Origin: Papio anubis
Lineage: Eukaryota; Chordata; Mammalia; Primates; Cercopithecidae
DNA: 64,000 nucleotides
Direction of reading: 5' to 3'
Assembly: GCF_008728515.1 (NCBI RefSeq)
Contig: NC_044978.1
Location: forward strand, 6,591,771-6,655,770
Shown here: positions 45,668 to 55,749 of the stretch, piece by piece
Layout of the letters: every line of letters starts with the position of its first letter
Numbering within the stretch: position 1 is the first letter of the stretch
The notes under the pieces: generated by a model
Told to the model about the DNA's origin: nothing
The model's input: only the letters and a program-made list of their open reading frames with translations
The model's database searches: none
Position numbers and translations under genes: made by a program

Positions 45668-45865
45668 CAGCGGTGTCCAATCTTTTGGTTTCCCTGGGCC
45701 ACACTGGAAGAAGAACCATCTTGGATCACACATAAAATACACTAACAACAGCTGATGAGCTTTAACAATTTTTGTAAAAAAATTTCATAATGTTTTAAGA
45801 TAGTTTACGAATTCGTGTTGGGCTGCATTCAGAGCTGTCCTGGGCAACACGCGGTTGGATAAGCT
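45668..45865 (+). mobile_element. MER30 (hAT-Charlie), full length
   Basis: CAGCGGTGTCCAATCTTTTG to GCGGTTGGATAAGCT follows MER30. The 8-bp hAT target duplication CTCTATGA is intact at 45660-45667 and 45868-45875; the identity extends to 10 bp. Confidence 0.93.
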
Positions 45866-47256
45866 CACTCTATGATGTTCACCCAGTGATGAAACTGCCT
45901 AATAACACATTTCTCAGAACGTATCCCCATCGTTAAGCAAAGCATGACTGTGTAAGAATTACCAAGCACAGACTATAAAATGAGCATGTACTATGTTTCC
46001 AGGAGAGTCTTAAAAATGAATAAAGAATGACCAGATTTGAAAATGAAAATGAACCAATGAGATCTCCCAAAAATAACATAAAATTAAAACTTCAAATAAG
46101 AAGTTTCACAGCAGATTAGACACAATCAAAGACAGAATTTGGGAACTGAAAGTTGCAACTGAAGTAACTATCCAAAAGGAAGCCCCAAAAGCCAAAGAAA
46201 TGAAAAATATGAAAGAGGTAGAGACCATAGAGTAACATTTTTCTAAATAGAGCTCCAAAAAGAAGAGAGAGAATGGGAGAGAGGCAATATGTAAAGAGAT
46301 ACTGTGTAAAGCCTTTCCAGAATTCATAAAAAGAACACCAAGAGGTCTAGTGGATCTCAAGAAGGATCAATAAAAAGCAATCTATACCTATACCTACACA
46401 CACCAAACAGAAACTGAGGAACACCACAGATAACAAGAAAATGTTTTAAACGGAGCGAGACCTGGTCTCAAAAAATAAAAGGGGAAGGGAAGAAAAGAGA
46501 ACAGAAAACTCATTTAAAGGAATAACATACTGTTAGCTGATTTTACAAAACCAAAAATAAAAGCCTGAAGGCAGTGGAATTATATCAACAGTGTACTGTG
46601 AGAAAATAACTGTCAGCCTATATAACTCAATATTTAGCAAAAAATCTGTCAAAAATGATAATGAAATGAAGATATTTTACAAGAAAAATTGAATGTGCAA
46701 CCAGCAGATCTTTGACAAAAGACACTTGAAAATGTATGCATTAGGGAAAGAAAGTGATCCCAGCTGGTAGGTTTGAGTTGCAAGAAGGTATGAAGAACAA
46801 GAAAGTGGTACGGAAGTGACTTAAACACACACACACTATATAAAACATTAATGCTCTTTTGTCCTCTCTCATGTACTCTTTCTACATGTGTATCTATATA
46901 CATATACAATTAAAATACTGAACAAAAGTAGCATATAAGTTGGGAAAGGATACTTTAAGTACTACAATGTTCTAGACTTGTCCTAAAGGAGGATAAAGAT
47001 ACCAATTATTAATAGAATCAGAAAAAGGTAAATATGAACCTCATCATTTCTAGGGTAACCACCAAAAAAAAAAAAAAAAAAGAAGCAGCAGCAGCAAACT
47101 TCTAAGCTCGTAGAGAGAAAAATTAATCAATCAACTAAATAGGAAGAAAAGGCAGGGGAAACAAAAAGTATAAAATGACACTGTAGAAATATATATGAAC
47201 ATAGTAATAATTATAATAAACATAAACTAAGTCGTCCAGTTAAAAAATAAAGATCA

Positions 47257-47551
47257 GCCGGATGGGGTGGCTCTCTCCTGTAATCCCAGCACTTTGGGAG
47301 GTCGAGGTGGGTGGATCACTTGAGGTCAGGAGTTCGAGCCTGGCCAACATAGTAAAACCCCATCTCAACTAAAAATACAAAAAAATTAGCCGGGCATGGT
47401 GGCATACACCTATAGTCCCAGCTACTTGGGAGGCTGAGGCAGGAGAATCGCTTGAACCCAGGAGGTGGAGGCTGCAGTGAGCCAAGATCGCGCCACTGCA
47501 CTCTAGCCTGGGCAACAGAGTGAGACCCTGTCTTGAATTTAAAAAATAAAT
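47257..47551 (+). mobile_element. AluS, plus strand
   Basis: Full-length Alu with TSD AAATAAAGATCA at 47245-47256 and 47552-47563. Confidence 0.95.
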
Positions 47552-48492
47552 AAATAAAGATCATATTAGACTAGATTTTTTTAAATGTAAATATATCATG
47601 TTCAAAAGACACATCTAAACAACGAAAATAAGGAAATTACTAAAAGTTAGTGTACTTATATTAATAATAGAAACAATAGATTCTAAGGCAAAAGCATTTT
47701 AGAAATAAAGGTTATTACATAACAATAAAAGGGACAATTCAGAAAGAAGATGTAATAGTTCTCAGTTTGCAAGTACCTAATATCAAATTATCATACAAAA
47801 CAAAAATCATGAGAATTATATGAAAAAATTCACAAACTAAAATTCACAGTGAGAGAGACGAAACAGACAAGAGGCAACAAGATAAAACACCTGAGCAATA
47901 AAATTAACAAGTGTCATCTGATGCATACATACAGAACAGTTGTCTGTAAAGCCAGAATGGTACTTCTAAATAGTTAGGGGTAAAAGAAAATGAACAATTA
48001 CAAACTTTGTAAAACTAAATAATAAAACGCCACATATAAAAACATATGAGATTCAAGTAAAGCACAATGTACTTAGGTTTATTATCTAATAAGCATAACT
48101 TTTAAAGAAAAAAGACCAACATCTATGATGCTAAGCATCCCTTTTAAGAGGTTCAAAAAAAGAAACAGTAAAATCAACCCGAAGTAGAAGTACAGAAATA
48201 TTAATAATAGGCACAGAAAATAATGAAACAGAAAGCAAACTATAAAAAAGATGAACAATGTCAGTGTCAAAACTTAGTTCTTTGAAAGGATAATAAAACT
48301 AACATCTAACAAAAGCAAACAAAAAGAATTGCCAAAAAAAAGCAAGAGAGAGACAATAGATGTTGTATAGATTAATCATATATTAATTTATTACGAGTTA
48401 CTTTATGCTAACAAATTTGGACATATGGATGAAATGAACAAAATCCTTTAAACAATGAAACTGAAAAAAAAACAGAATCAAGAAGAAATAGA

Positions 48493-48790
48493 GGCCGGGC
48501 GCGGTGGCTCAAGCCTGTAATCCCAGCACTTTGGGAGGCCGAGACGGGCGGAGATCGAGACCATCCTGGCTAACACAGTGAAACCCCGTCTCTACTAAAA
48601 AAAAATACAAAAAAACTAGCCGGGCGATGTGGCGGGCGCCTGTAGTCCCAGCTACTCGGGAGGCTGAGGCAGGAGAATGGCGTGAACCCGGGAGGCGGAG
48701 CTTGCAGTGAGCTGAGATCCGGCCACTGCACTCCAGCCTGGGCGACAGAGCGAGACTCCGTCTCAAAAAAAAAAAAAAAAAAAAAAAAAA
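48493..48790 (+). mobile_element. AluY of Old World monkey (AluYR) type
   Basis: Young Alu with GGCTCAAGCCTGTAATCCC, ACTAGCCGGGCGATGTGGCG and GAGATCCGGCCACTGCACTC. A 14-bp deletion follows GACGGGCGG. The 13-bp TSD AAGAAGAAATAGA at 48480-48492 and 48789-48801 is perfect, so the insertion is recent. Confidence 0.95.
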
Positions 48791-49005
48791 GAAGAAATAG
48801 AAAACCTGAATAGTTTTGTAAGCAATAAAGAAACTATCACTAGTTAAATGCCACACCCATATGCTTTTATGGGCTTGTTCAACCAGTCAAGAAATAAATA
48901 TTACAGCAACAATTCCAGAGTCTAGAAAATGTGGGCACGTTTCTCAATTCATTTCATCATGGTACATAATCTTAATGCCAAAACTTAACAAGAAAAACAT
49001 GAGAA

Positions 49006-49308
49006 GGTCGGGCATGGGGACTCACGCCTGTAATCCTAGCACTTTGGGAGGCCAAGGTGGGCAGATCATGAGGTCAGGAGTTCAAGACCAGCCTAGCCAA
49101 CATGGTGAAACCTGTCTCTACTAAAAATACAAAAATTAGCTGGGCATGGTAGTGGGCGCCTGTAATCCTAGTTACTCGGGAGGCTGAGGCAGGAGAATCG
49201 TTTGAACCTGGAAGACAGAGGTTGCAGTGAGTTATCGTGCCATTGCACTCCAGCCTGGGCAACAGGGCAAGTCTCCATCTCAAAAAAAAAAACGAAAAGA
49301 AAAAGAAA
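49006..49308 (+). mobile_element. AluS, plus strand
   Basis: Full-length Alu with a perfect 16-bp TSD, AAGAAAAACATGAGAA, at 48990-49005 and 49309-49324. Confidence 0.95.
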
Positions 49309-49497
49309 AAGAAAAACATGAGAAAGTAAAATTGTAAACCAAGCTCACCTGAGAACATAGATATAAAACAAAAAAAAAATCAGAACACTTAACTGGCATT
49401 ATGGCATACATTTTTAAATCTCTAAACCCAGAATACATCTTAATCTATGGCATCCTACAATTATCATTAGCCATTTGAAGAAAGAAAACAGGCAGGC

Positions 49498-49663
49498 CAA
49501 GGGGTATGCTCATAGTCCCAGCCACTTGGGAGGTGGAGACTGGACAATGGCTTGAGCTCAGGAGTTCAAGGCTGTAGTAAGCTAGGATCACAACACTGTG
49601 CTCTAGCTCCAGTGTGGGCAACAGAGCAAGACCCGGTTGCAAAAAAAAAAAAAAAAAAAAAAA
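49498..49663 (+). mobile_element. Alu right arm (FRAM-like or 5'-truncated Alu)
   Basis: Only the second Alu monomer, from TATGCTCATAGTCCCAGCCA to GAGCAAGACCCGG, and a roughly 24-A tail. Confidence 0.85.
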
Positions 49664-49816
49664 AGGAAGAAAAGAAAAAAAGGGAAGGAAAAAGAGGAAA
49701 GGGAAGAGGGAAGGAGAAAGAAAAGGAAAAAAGGGAAGGGAAAAGAAAAGGAAAAAAGGGAAGGGAAAAGAAGGGAAGGGGTAAGTGAAGGGAAGGGAAA
49801 AAGAAAGAAAAGAAAA
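49664..49816 (+). repeat. Purine-only (GGGAAA)n tract
   Basis: About 150 bases almost free of pyrimidines, built from GGGAA/AAAAG units that expanded from the Alu tail. Apparent Lys/Glu-rich or Phe/Pro-rich open frames across it are artefacts of the repeat. Confidence 0.95.
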
Positions 49817-51099
49817 CTTAATATCCCTGAAATAGGGATGCATTTTAAATTTGGGAACGGGGGCTAATAATAAAGCATTGATAAGTGAAATCCTAGCAAG
49901 TGCAATAATAATAACAACCACTCATGACCAATTTTGGTTAATTCCAGGAATGTAAAGTTGGCTTGACGTGAGAATATAAATTAATGTATTTAAAATAAAC
50001 TTGTGCTATTCACAGAAAAAAAAAATCATTTGATTACCTAAAAAGTAGCAGAAAATATTTTTATAAAATTCAACACCCGTGTATTAAAGACAAAAACCTC
50101 TTAGCAAGCTAGGAACAGAAGGGAACTTCCTTAACCTGATAATGGGTGTCTACAAAATATCTATTTACATTGAAAGTACTCCCTGTAGGATTTAGAACCA
50201 GACAAAGATGCTCATTATTACTACTTCAGTTCAACACTGTATTGTGAGTCTGAGCTAGTACTGAATGGCAGGAAAATGAAATAAAAGGATTAAGGATAAG
50301 CAAGGAAGAACAAGAGTGTCATTATTTGTAAATGATATCACTGTCTTCACATAAATAATCTGGGAGACTTTCCCTACCAAATATCAAGATTTGTTATCAA
50401 TATTATAAAACTATAATATTGAAGACAACGTGATATTGGCAAAAGGAATGAATAAAAGAACTAAAGGAACTGAACTGCAACACAAAAATAGGCCCACACA
50501 AACTTGGGGACTTGATTTCCAGAAGAAACTAGTGTGGAAGAGGCATCACGGCTGCTCAGTGGGAAAGGCTGGACTTTTCAACACACAGAGCTGTGAAGAC
50601 AAGTCAGACATACAGGAGAAAAAAAAATGAAATTGGTCTCATCCTATAACCCATACTCACAAATCAAATCCTAGAGATCTGAAGACCCCAAATATAAAAG
50701 GCAAATCTCTAAAGCTTGGCAAAGATAATGCAGTATGAGACATCATGACCTCAGGGTGCACAAGAAACAAAATGCACAAGCACAAATGAGAAAGAAGATG
50801 GACAAATCTGACTATATTAACTTTGGAACTGCCATTCATCCAAATCTCCACAAAGACGGTTTAAAAACAAGCAATAAAGTAGGGGAAGATATTTGCAGCA
50901 CACAGAACTCACAAAGATTTGCTTCCTAAATACTTAAGGAACTTGTAAGAATCAATAAAACATTAACAAACCAATAAGAAGATGAACAAACAAGAAAAAA
51001 CAAAAACCCCATCCAGGAATTTCAAAGAAAAGGGAAACGAATGGCCTATAAACATATAAAAATATGCTCAACCTCGTTTTCTTAGCAGCATCATTCACA

Positions 51100-51525
51100 A
51101 AAGTATTTAATTTTGACGAAGTCTCAATTACCATTTTTCCTTTCATGAATCACGCTTTAGTGTCATGTCTAAGAACTCTTTGCCCAACAGAAAGTCATGA
51201 AGATTTTTTCTGATGTATTTTCTAAAATTTATAAAATTATAAAATTTATAAAATCCTAATTTTATATTTTACATTGATATCTATGATCAGCTTTGAGTTA
51301 ATTTCCAAATAAGATGTGAAGTTTACATGGGGGTTTGTTTTCTGCATATAGATGTCCAATACCATTTGTTAAAAAGAGTAACTCTTCTTCACTAAACAGC
51401 ATTTGAGCTTTCTCAAAAATCAAATGTCCATAATTGTGTGGGTCTATCTCCAGATTTTTTATTATGTTTCACTGATCTATATCTAACTTTCACAAATACC
51501 ATACTGTCTTGATTGCAGTGACAGT
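51100..51525 (-). repeat. Old L1 (L1M) fragment, minus strand
   Basis: GATCAGCTTTGAGTTAATTT, CAATACCATTTGTTAAAAAG, AAATCAAATGTCCATAATTG and GTGTGGGTCTATCTCCAG are the reverse of a familiar old-L1 segment. Confidence 0.75.
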
Positions 51526-51529
51526 TCAC

Positions 51530-51700
51530 TTTATGTGTCAAACTGGCTAGGACACAGTACTTGGATATTTGATCAAACACTAGTCTAAATGTTGCTGTGA
51601 AAGTACTTTTCGGATGAGATTTAACATTTAAATAGTACATTTTGAGTCTTTTTTCAGGAGGTAAAGGAAAATGCCCAATGTGACTAGAGTGTGTATTTGC
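51530..51700 (+). mobile_element. MLT2-like (ERVL) LTR fragment
   Basis: TTGGATATTTGATCAAACAC and GGATGAGATTTAACATTTAA resemble the MLT2 LTR. Partial and non-coding. Confidence 0.5.
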
Positions 51701-51829
51701 AGGGAAAGAAGGTGACTCGTTATGTACGAATGCAGAGAAGCAGACAGGACCTGGCATGAGGCCTGGCAGAATGCAAGCACTCAGACGGTGGCTGAACGAA
51801 GAAATACGTGGACAAATGAAGAAACTGGG

Positions 51830-51990
51830 CTCACATCCAGCTTACATACCTCCCGGCTAGGTCACCTCAGACAGATTATTTAACCTTTCTAACCCTCTTT
51901 TAAAAATGGAAATAGTCACGTCTACATCTTAGAGTTGCTGTTAAGGACTAAATAAGCTACCAAAGAATCAAGTACATAATCAGTGCCCTG
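51830..51990 (+). repeat. MIR fragment
   Basis: CTCCCGGCTAGGTCACCTCA, GACAGATTATTTAACC and AGTTGCTGTTAAGGACTAAA fit MIR. Confidence 0.8.
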
Positions 51991-52162
51991 TGGAAGCCAA
52001 GGAAAGACCACAGCACTCACAGTACAAACTGAACAGATCCAAAGTTTGCATCCCTTTAACTACTCTGCCATGAAGATCAAAATAAACACCTTTTGTTTCA
52101 CATAAAAACCCAGCCACACATAATTTGTTTTTTTTTTTTTAATTTTAAAGATACTTATGAAT

Positions 52163-52456
52163 GGCCGGGCGCGGTGGCTCACGCCTGTAATCCCAGCACT
52201 TTGGGAGGCCAAGGCGGGTGGATCATGAGGTCAGGAGATCAAGACCATCCTGGCTAACATGGTGAAACCCCATCTCTACTAAAAATACAAAAAATTAGCC
52301 GGGTGTGGTGGTGGGCGCCTGTGGTCCCAGCTACTCAGGAGGCTGAGGCGGGAGAATGGCGTGAATCTGGGAGGCGAAGCTTGCAGTGAGCCGAGATCGC
52401 ACCACTGCACTCCAGCCTGGGTGACAGAGCAAGACTCCATCTCAAAAAAAAAAAAA
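52163..52456 (+). mobile_element. AluY, plus strand
   Basis: Full-length young Alu with GGTCAGGAGATCAAGACCAT and GGCGAAGCTTGCAGTGAGCC. It lacks the AluYR-specific bases. Confidence 0.94.
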
Positions 52457-52854
52457 GGAATAAAGAAGAGTGTTACACCAAATAACAGCATACACTTACA
52501 TTTCCAGGCAAAAGAAGGGCAGATGCTGAAAGTGAAGAAAAAGGCCAGAGACAGAAAACACAACAGCCCGCACTCTGCTGAACAGAAAAGAGGGAGCTAT
52601 GCTGTAAGATAAAATGGACGAGTCGTGCAGCTGGTGTAAGTGATCAAATGACTGTAGACGTAGAGCTATCACAAAAGCCATCAAAGACATGGATTCTAAC
52701 TTTCCCTAGTAAAAGGCCAGAAGTATCCAAATGATTAAACTAAATGTAGTAAGTACATGGACATCTGCATAGTACCTGAAAAGAATAAAATACCCAAACA
52801 TTTGATGGATTGGTACAAATCGATTCATCTAACCTGTACATTATCGAGACTTAG
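52457..52854. other. Unassigned stretch
   Basis: No repeat or exon recognised. Confidence 0.3.
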
Positions 52855-53490
52855 AACAACTATACGGATTCTTGGCATCAATAGTGATGAGAAACATACC
52901 ACTTTGTAAGGCAGCCCTTCCATTCTTCAACAACTGAAGAACTGGATTATGGCTTGTTCTAAGGAAAAAGATGCAGGTCTTCTTATAGTTGTGTCCGCTG
53001 GTCCTAAATCTCCCATAAATGAGGTCCGATCTTTCTTCCACAAGACAGACCTTGAAATATTTGAAGATAAGTAGGTAACCATGTTTCCATTTGCTAAGAC
53101 AGTCCTAATCCATGCCCATCATCCCAGGATAAATACAGACAGTGCTGACCTTCAGTCTCAAAGAGCCCTGGTTTGAACAATAAATTACATCATCATCCAG
53201 TCATAAGAGATGCCTTCCCCCCCAAAAAATTATCTTCTTCAGGCTAAGTATTCACCTTTCCACCAATCATTCCTCTTGCGACATAATTTCCAGTCCCTTC
53301 ACCATTCATTAAGCCGTTTAGTTGTAAACGAACTCCAAGTAACTGCTATCCCTAAACCAAACGCAATATTTCAGGTATAGTGTCAAGTAAAAAAAACTTA
53401 TTCTTCTGATCATATGAAATCACCTTAGCATTTTCAAAAATCAGGTCACACTCTTTGCTTATGTTGAGCCAAATAATCAATTAAAACTTT
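52855..53490 (+). repeat. CR1/L3 LINE fragment, interrupted
   Basis: TTGAAATATTTGAAGATAAG, TCTTCTTCAGGCTAAGTATT, ATAATTTCCAGTCCCTTCAC, CAATATTTCAGGTATAGTGT and AGGTCACACTCTTTGCTTAT follow the CR1/L3 consensus. About 150 bases at 53070-53215 do not fit and may be an inserted DNA element. Confidence 0.65.
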
Positions 53491-53739
53491 TAAGTCCTTT
53501 CCCTTTATATGTCCACCAGGCAATACAGTACTTATATAATAAATCACTCAATTACTAGTATGCCTAACTAAAAGGCTATATTTCACTATGTTCTTCATAA
53601 TAATGCTATAAATGCCTTGTTCAGATACACTACATCTATTGCATGAGATCGTTCTGGGACACGTTATTTTGGAGGCAACCTCTGAATACCAATGTGGAAA
53701 ATCCTGAAAACAGCTGGAAGACAAGAACAGAGGTACATT

Positions 53740-53850
53740 CATCCATTCATTCAATAAATACAGCTTCTCACATGTGTCAAGCATTGTGCTGGCCCTGATT
53801 ATACAACGGTAGCAAGATAAATGGCCCCCCTACCCAGAATTCTGAAAAAC
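53740..53850 (-). repeat. L2 3' end, minus strand
   Basis: CATTCATCCATTCATTCAAT, AAATACAGCTTCTCACATGT and CAAGCATTGTGCTGGCCCTG are reverse L2. Confidence 0.75.
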
Positions 53851-53970
53851 ATCCATTTTTAAGGGGTTGAAAGACATAATCAAAAAACAAGTAGAAAGTA
53901 AACGATTAAGGTGAAGAACAAGGAGGATGTCTTATAGAAGAGCCACAAAAAGAGACATTTTGATTCTTTC

Positions 53971-54507
53971 TAAGACAGGATCTTGCTCTGTTGCCCAGGC
54001 TGGTATGCAGTGGCACAATCACAACTCACTGCCACCTCCACTTGCTGGGCTCAAGCAATCCTCCCCACTTCAGACTCCCGAGCAGCTGGGACTACAGGCA
54101 TGCACCACCATGCCTAGCTAATTTTCTTCTTCTTCTTCTTCGTTTTTCTTTGAGACAGTCTCGCTCTGTCACCAAGGCTAGAGTGCAGTGGTATGGTCTT
54201 GGCTCACTGCAACCTCCGCCTCCCGAGTTCAAGCAATTCTTCTGCCTCAGCCTCCTAAGTAGCTGGCACTACAGGCAAGCGCCACCACACTCGGCTAATT
54301 TTTGTATTTTTAGTAGAGACGGGGTTTCACCATATTAGCCAGGCTGGTCTCGAACTCCTAACCTCATGATCCGCCCGCCTCGGCCTCCCAAAGTGCTGGG
54401 ATTACAGGCGTGAGCCACAGCACCTGGCCTCTTTTTTTTTTTTTCCCCAGAGACGGGGGCCTCACTATGTTGCCCAGGTTGGTCTTGAACTCCTAGACCC
54501 AAGACTT
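53971..54507 (-). mobile_element. AluJ split by AluS at its middle linker
   Basis: Reverse old Alu: right arm 53971-54125, left-arm part 54430-54507 (GGGGCCTCACTATGTTGCCC). The interruption falls at the A-rich linker. Confidence 0.85.
54126..54429 (-). mobile_element. AluS inside AluJ
   Basis: Full-length reverse Alu. Its T-side has a (TTC)n run at 54126-54140. Confidence 0.93.
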
Positions 54508-54639
54508 TATACTAATTTCACTTAGTATAATGTACATTTCTTTATTAGATTGGATTGTTCTCATAGTTTCCTTGGAAAATGTCTCTTCTATTTAAATTGG
54601 ATGCCTCTTATGATCTGTAAAAAGCTCTTAAATAATTAG

Positions 54640-55180
54640 GACAGTTGGCCCTTTGTAATGTATTACATATATATGTTTTCAATTTAGATTTTATGGGTGT
54701 TTATAGTTTCATGTTTTGAATTTTAAAAATTGTATACATTTAAGGTATATAACATATAGATAGTAAAATGGTCACTATGGTGAAGCATATGAACACATCT
54801 ATCACCTCGCATAGTTATCCCCCCTTTTTGGTGGGGGCAAGAGCAGCTACAATCTATTCATGTAGCAAAAATCCCAAATATAATGCACTATAATTAACTG
54901 TAGTCCTCATATTGTAGTTAGGTCTCTAGACATGCTCATCCTCCATATCTTCTACTTTGTATCCTTGAACCTACATCTCCCCATTTCCTAGCCGCTAGCT
55001 CATCCCTGATAACCACTGTTTCAATTTCCATATATAAATTTGACTTTTTGTTTTTAAAGATTCCACATATAAGTGATATCATGCAATATTTTTCTTTCTG
55101 TGTCTGCTTATTTCACTTAGTATAATGTCCTTGAGGTCCATCTGTGTTGTGGCATGAACATGAATTTTTATTAATTAAAT
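54640..55180 (-). repeat. Old L1 (L1M/L1PB type) 3' part, minus strand
   Basis: ACATTTAAGGTATATAACAT, ATGAACACATCTATCACCTC, TCCACATATAAGTGATATCA and TTATTTCACTTAGTATAATG are the reverse of a common old-L1 3' region. Confidence 0.8.
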
Positions 55181-55447
55181 TTCCCAGTATTTTATGCTTC
55201 TGGGTTTTATAAAATGCCTAGAAAGGCCTTCTCTGTTTGAAGATTATTCATCTATTTTTCTTCTTGCTTTCTTTAAGGAATCATTTTATATGTTTAATAT
55301 TTGAATCATCAGAAATATATTACCTTATTATTTAACATGCTCAAGGTCAAACTCTTCACCTGTCCTTTGCAAACCAATTCTGCTTTCCAGTGACATTTGT
55401 AATTCTCATGACTTTGACCCTTTCTTCATCAAAAGGTCTCTTTCCCA
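55181..55447. other. Unassigned AT-rich stretch
   Basis: Nothing recognised with confidence. Confidence 0.3.
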
Positions 55448-55749
55448 GCTAGGCATGGTGGCTTATGCTTATAATCCCAGCACTTTGGGAGGCTGAGGCA
55501 GGAGGATTGCTTGAGCCCAGGAGTTTGAGACCAGTCTGGGCAACACAGTGAGACTCTATCTCTTTAAAAAATAAAAAATAAAAAAATAGCTGGGCATGGT
55601 GGCTTGCACCTGTAGTCCCAGTTACTCGGGAGGCTGAGGCAGAAAGATCACTTGAGCCAGGAGGTGGAGGGTGCAGTGAGCTATGATTCCAGTCTAGGTG
55701 ACAGAGCAAGACCCTGTCTCAAAAAAATAAATAAATAAAATAAAATAAA
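55448..55749 (+). mobile_element. AluJ, plus strand
   Basis: Full-length old Alu with AAATA/AAAATA tail. Confidence 0.92.

Larger units (their letters stand above)
44653..45950 (-). mobile_element. Tigger2/MER2-type DNA transposon, internally deleted
   Basis: Perfect 8-bp ends CAGTCATG (44653-44660) and CATGACTG (45943-45950). The interior in reverse matches the MER2/Tigger2 end sequence (TGGCCTAGGTTTTAGG, CTATAACATCTAGGTTTGTA, TTCTCAGAACGTATCCCCAT). Removing the AluJ and MER30 leaves about 0.77 kb, too short for a transposase, so it was mobilised in trans. The expected TA target duplication has decayed. Confidence 0.82.
43725..51090 (+). mobile_element. Ancient L1 (L1M type), about 7.4 kb with nested insertions
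   Basis: One decayed plus-strand L1 can be followed across the region. A 5' UTR-like part lies at 43725-44650 (CTTTCCCCTAATTAGAGAGG; AATCACTAAACATACCAGGA). ORF1-like sequence lies at about 45960-46740 (GACAGAATTTGGGAACTGAA). ORF2 endonuclease and RT-region remnants follow (47575-48480: AGACACATCTAAACAACG, TTGCTAACAAATTTGGACAT-like), then RT and C-terminal parts at 48800-49490 and 49817-51090. Stops and indels break every frame. It is interrupted by MER58, a Tigger-type element, an AluYR, two AluS and an Alu right arm. Large deletions exist, so the boundaries are approximate. Confidence 0.7.

Noticed and set aside
49445..49921. 158-residue Phe/Pro/Ser-rich membrane-like protein
   Set aside because: It is translated from the purine tract and Alu right arm on the minus strand; low complexity explains it.
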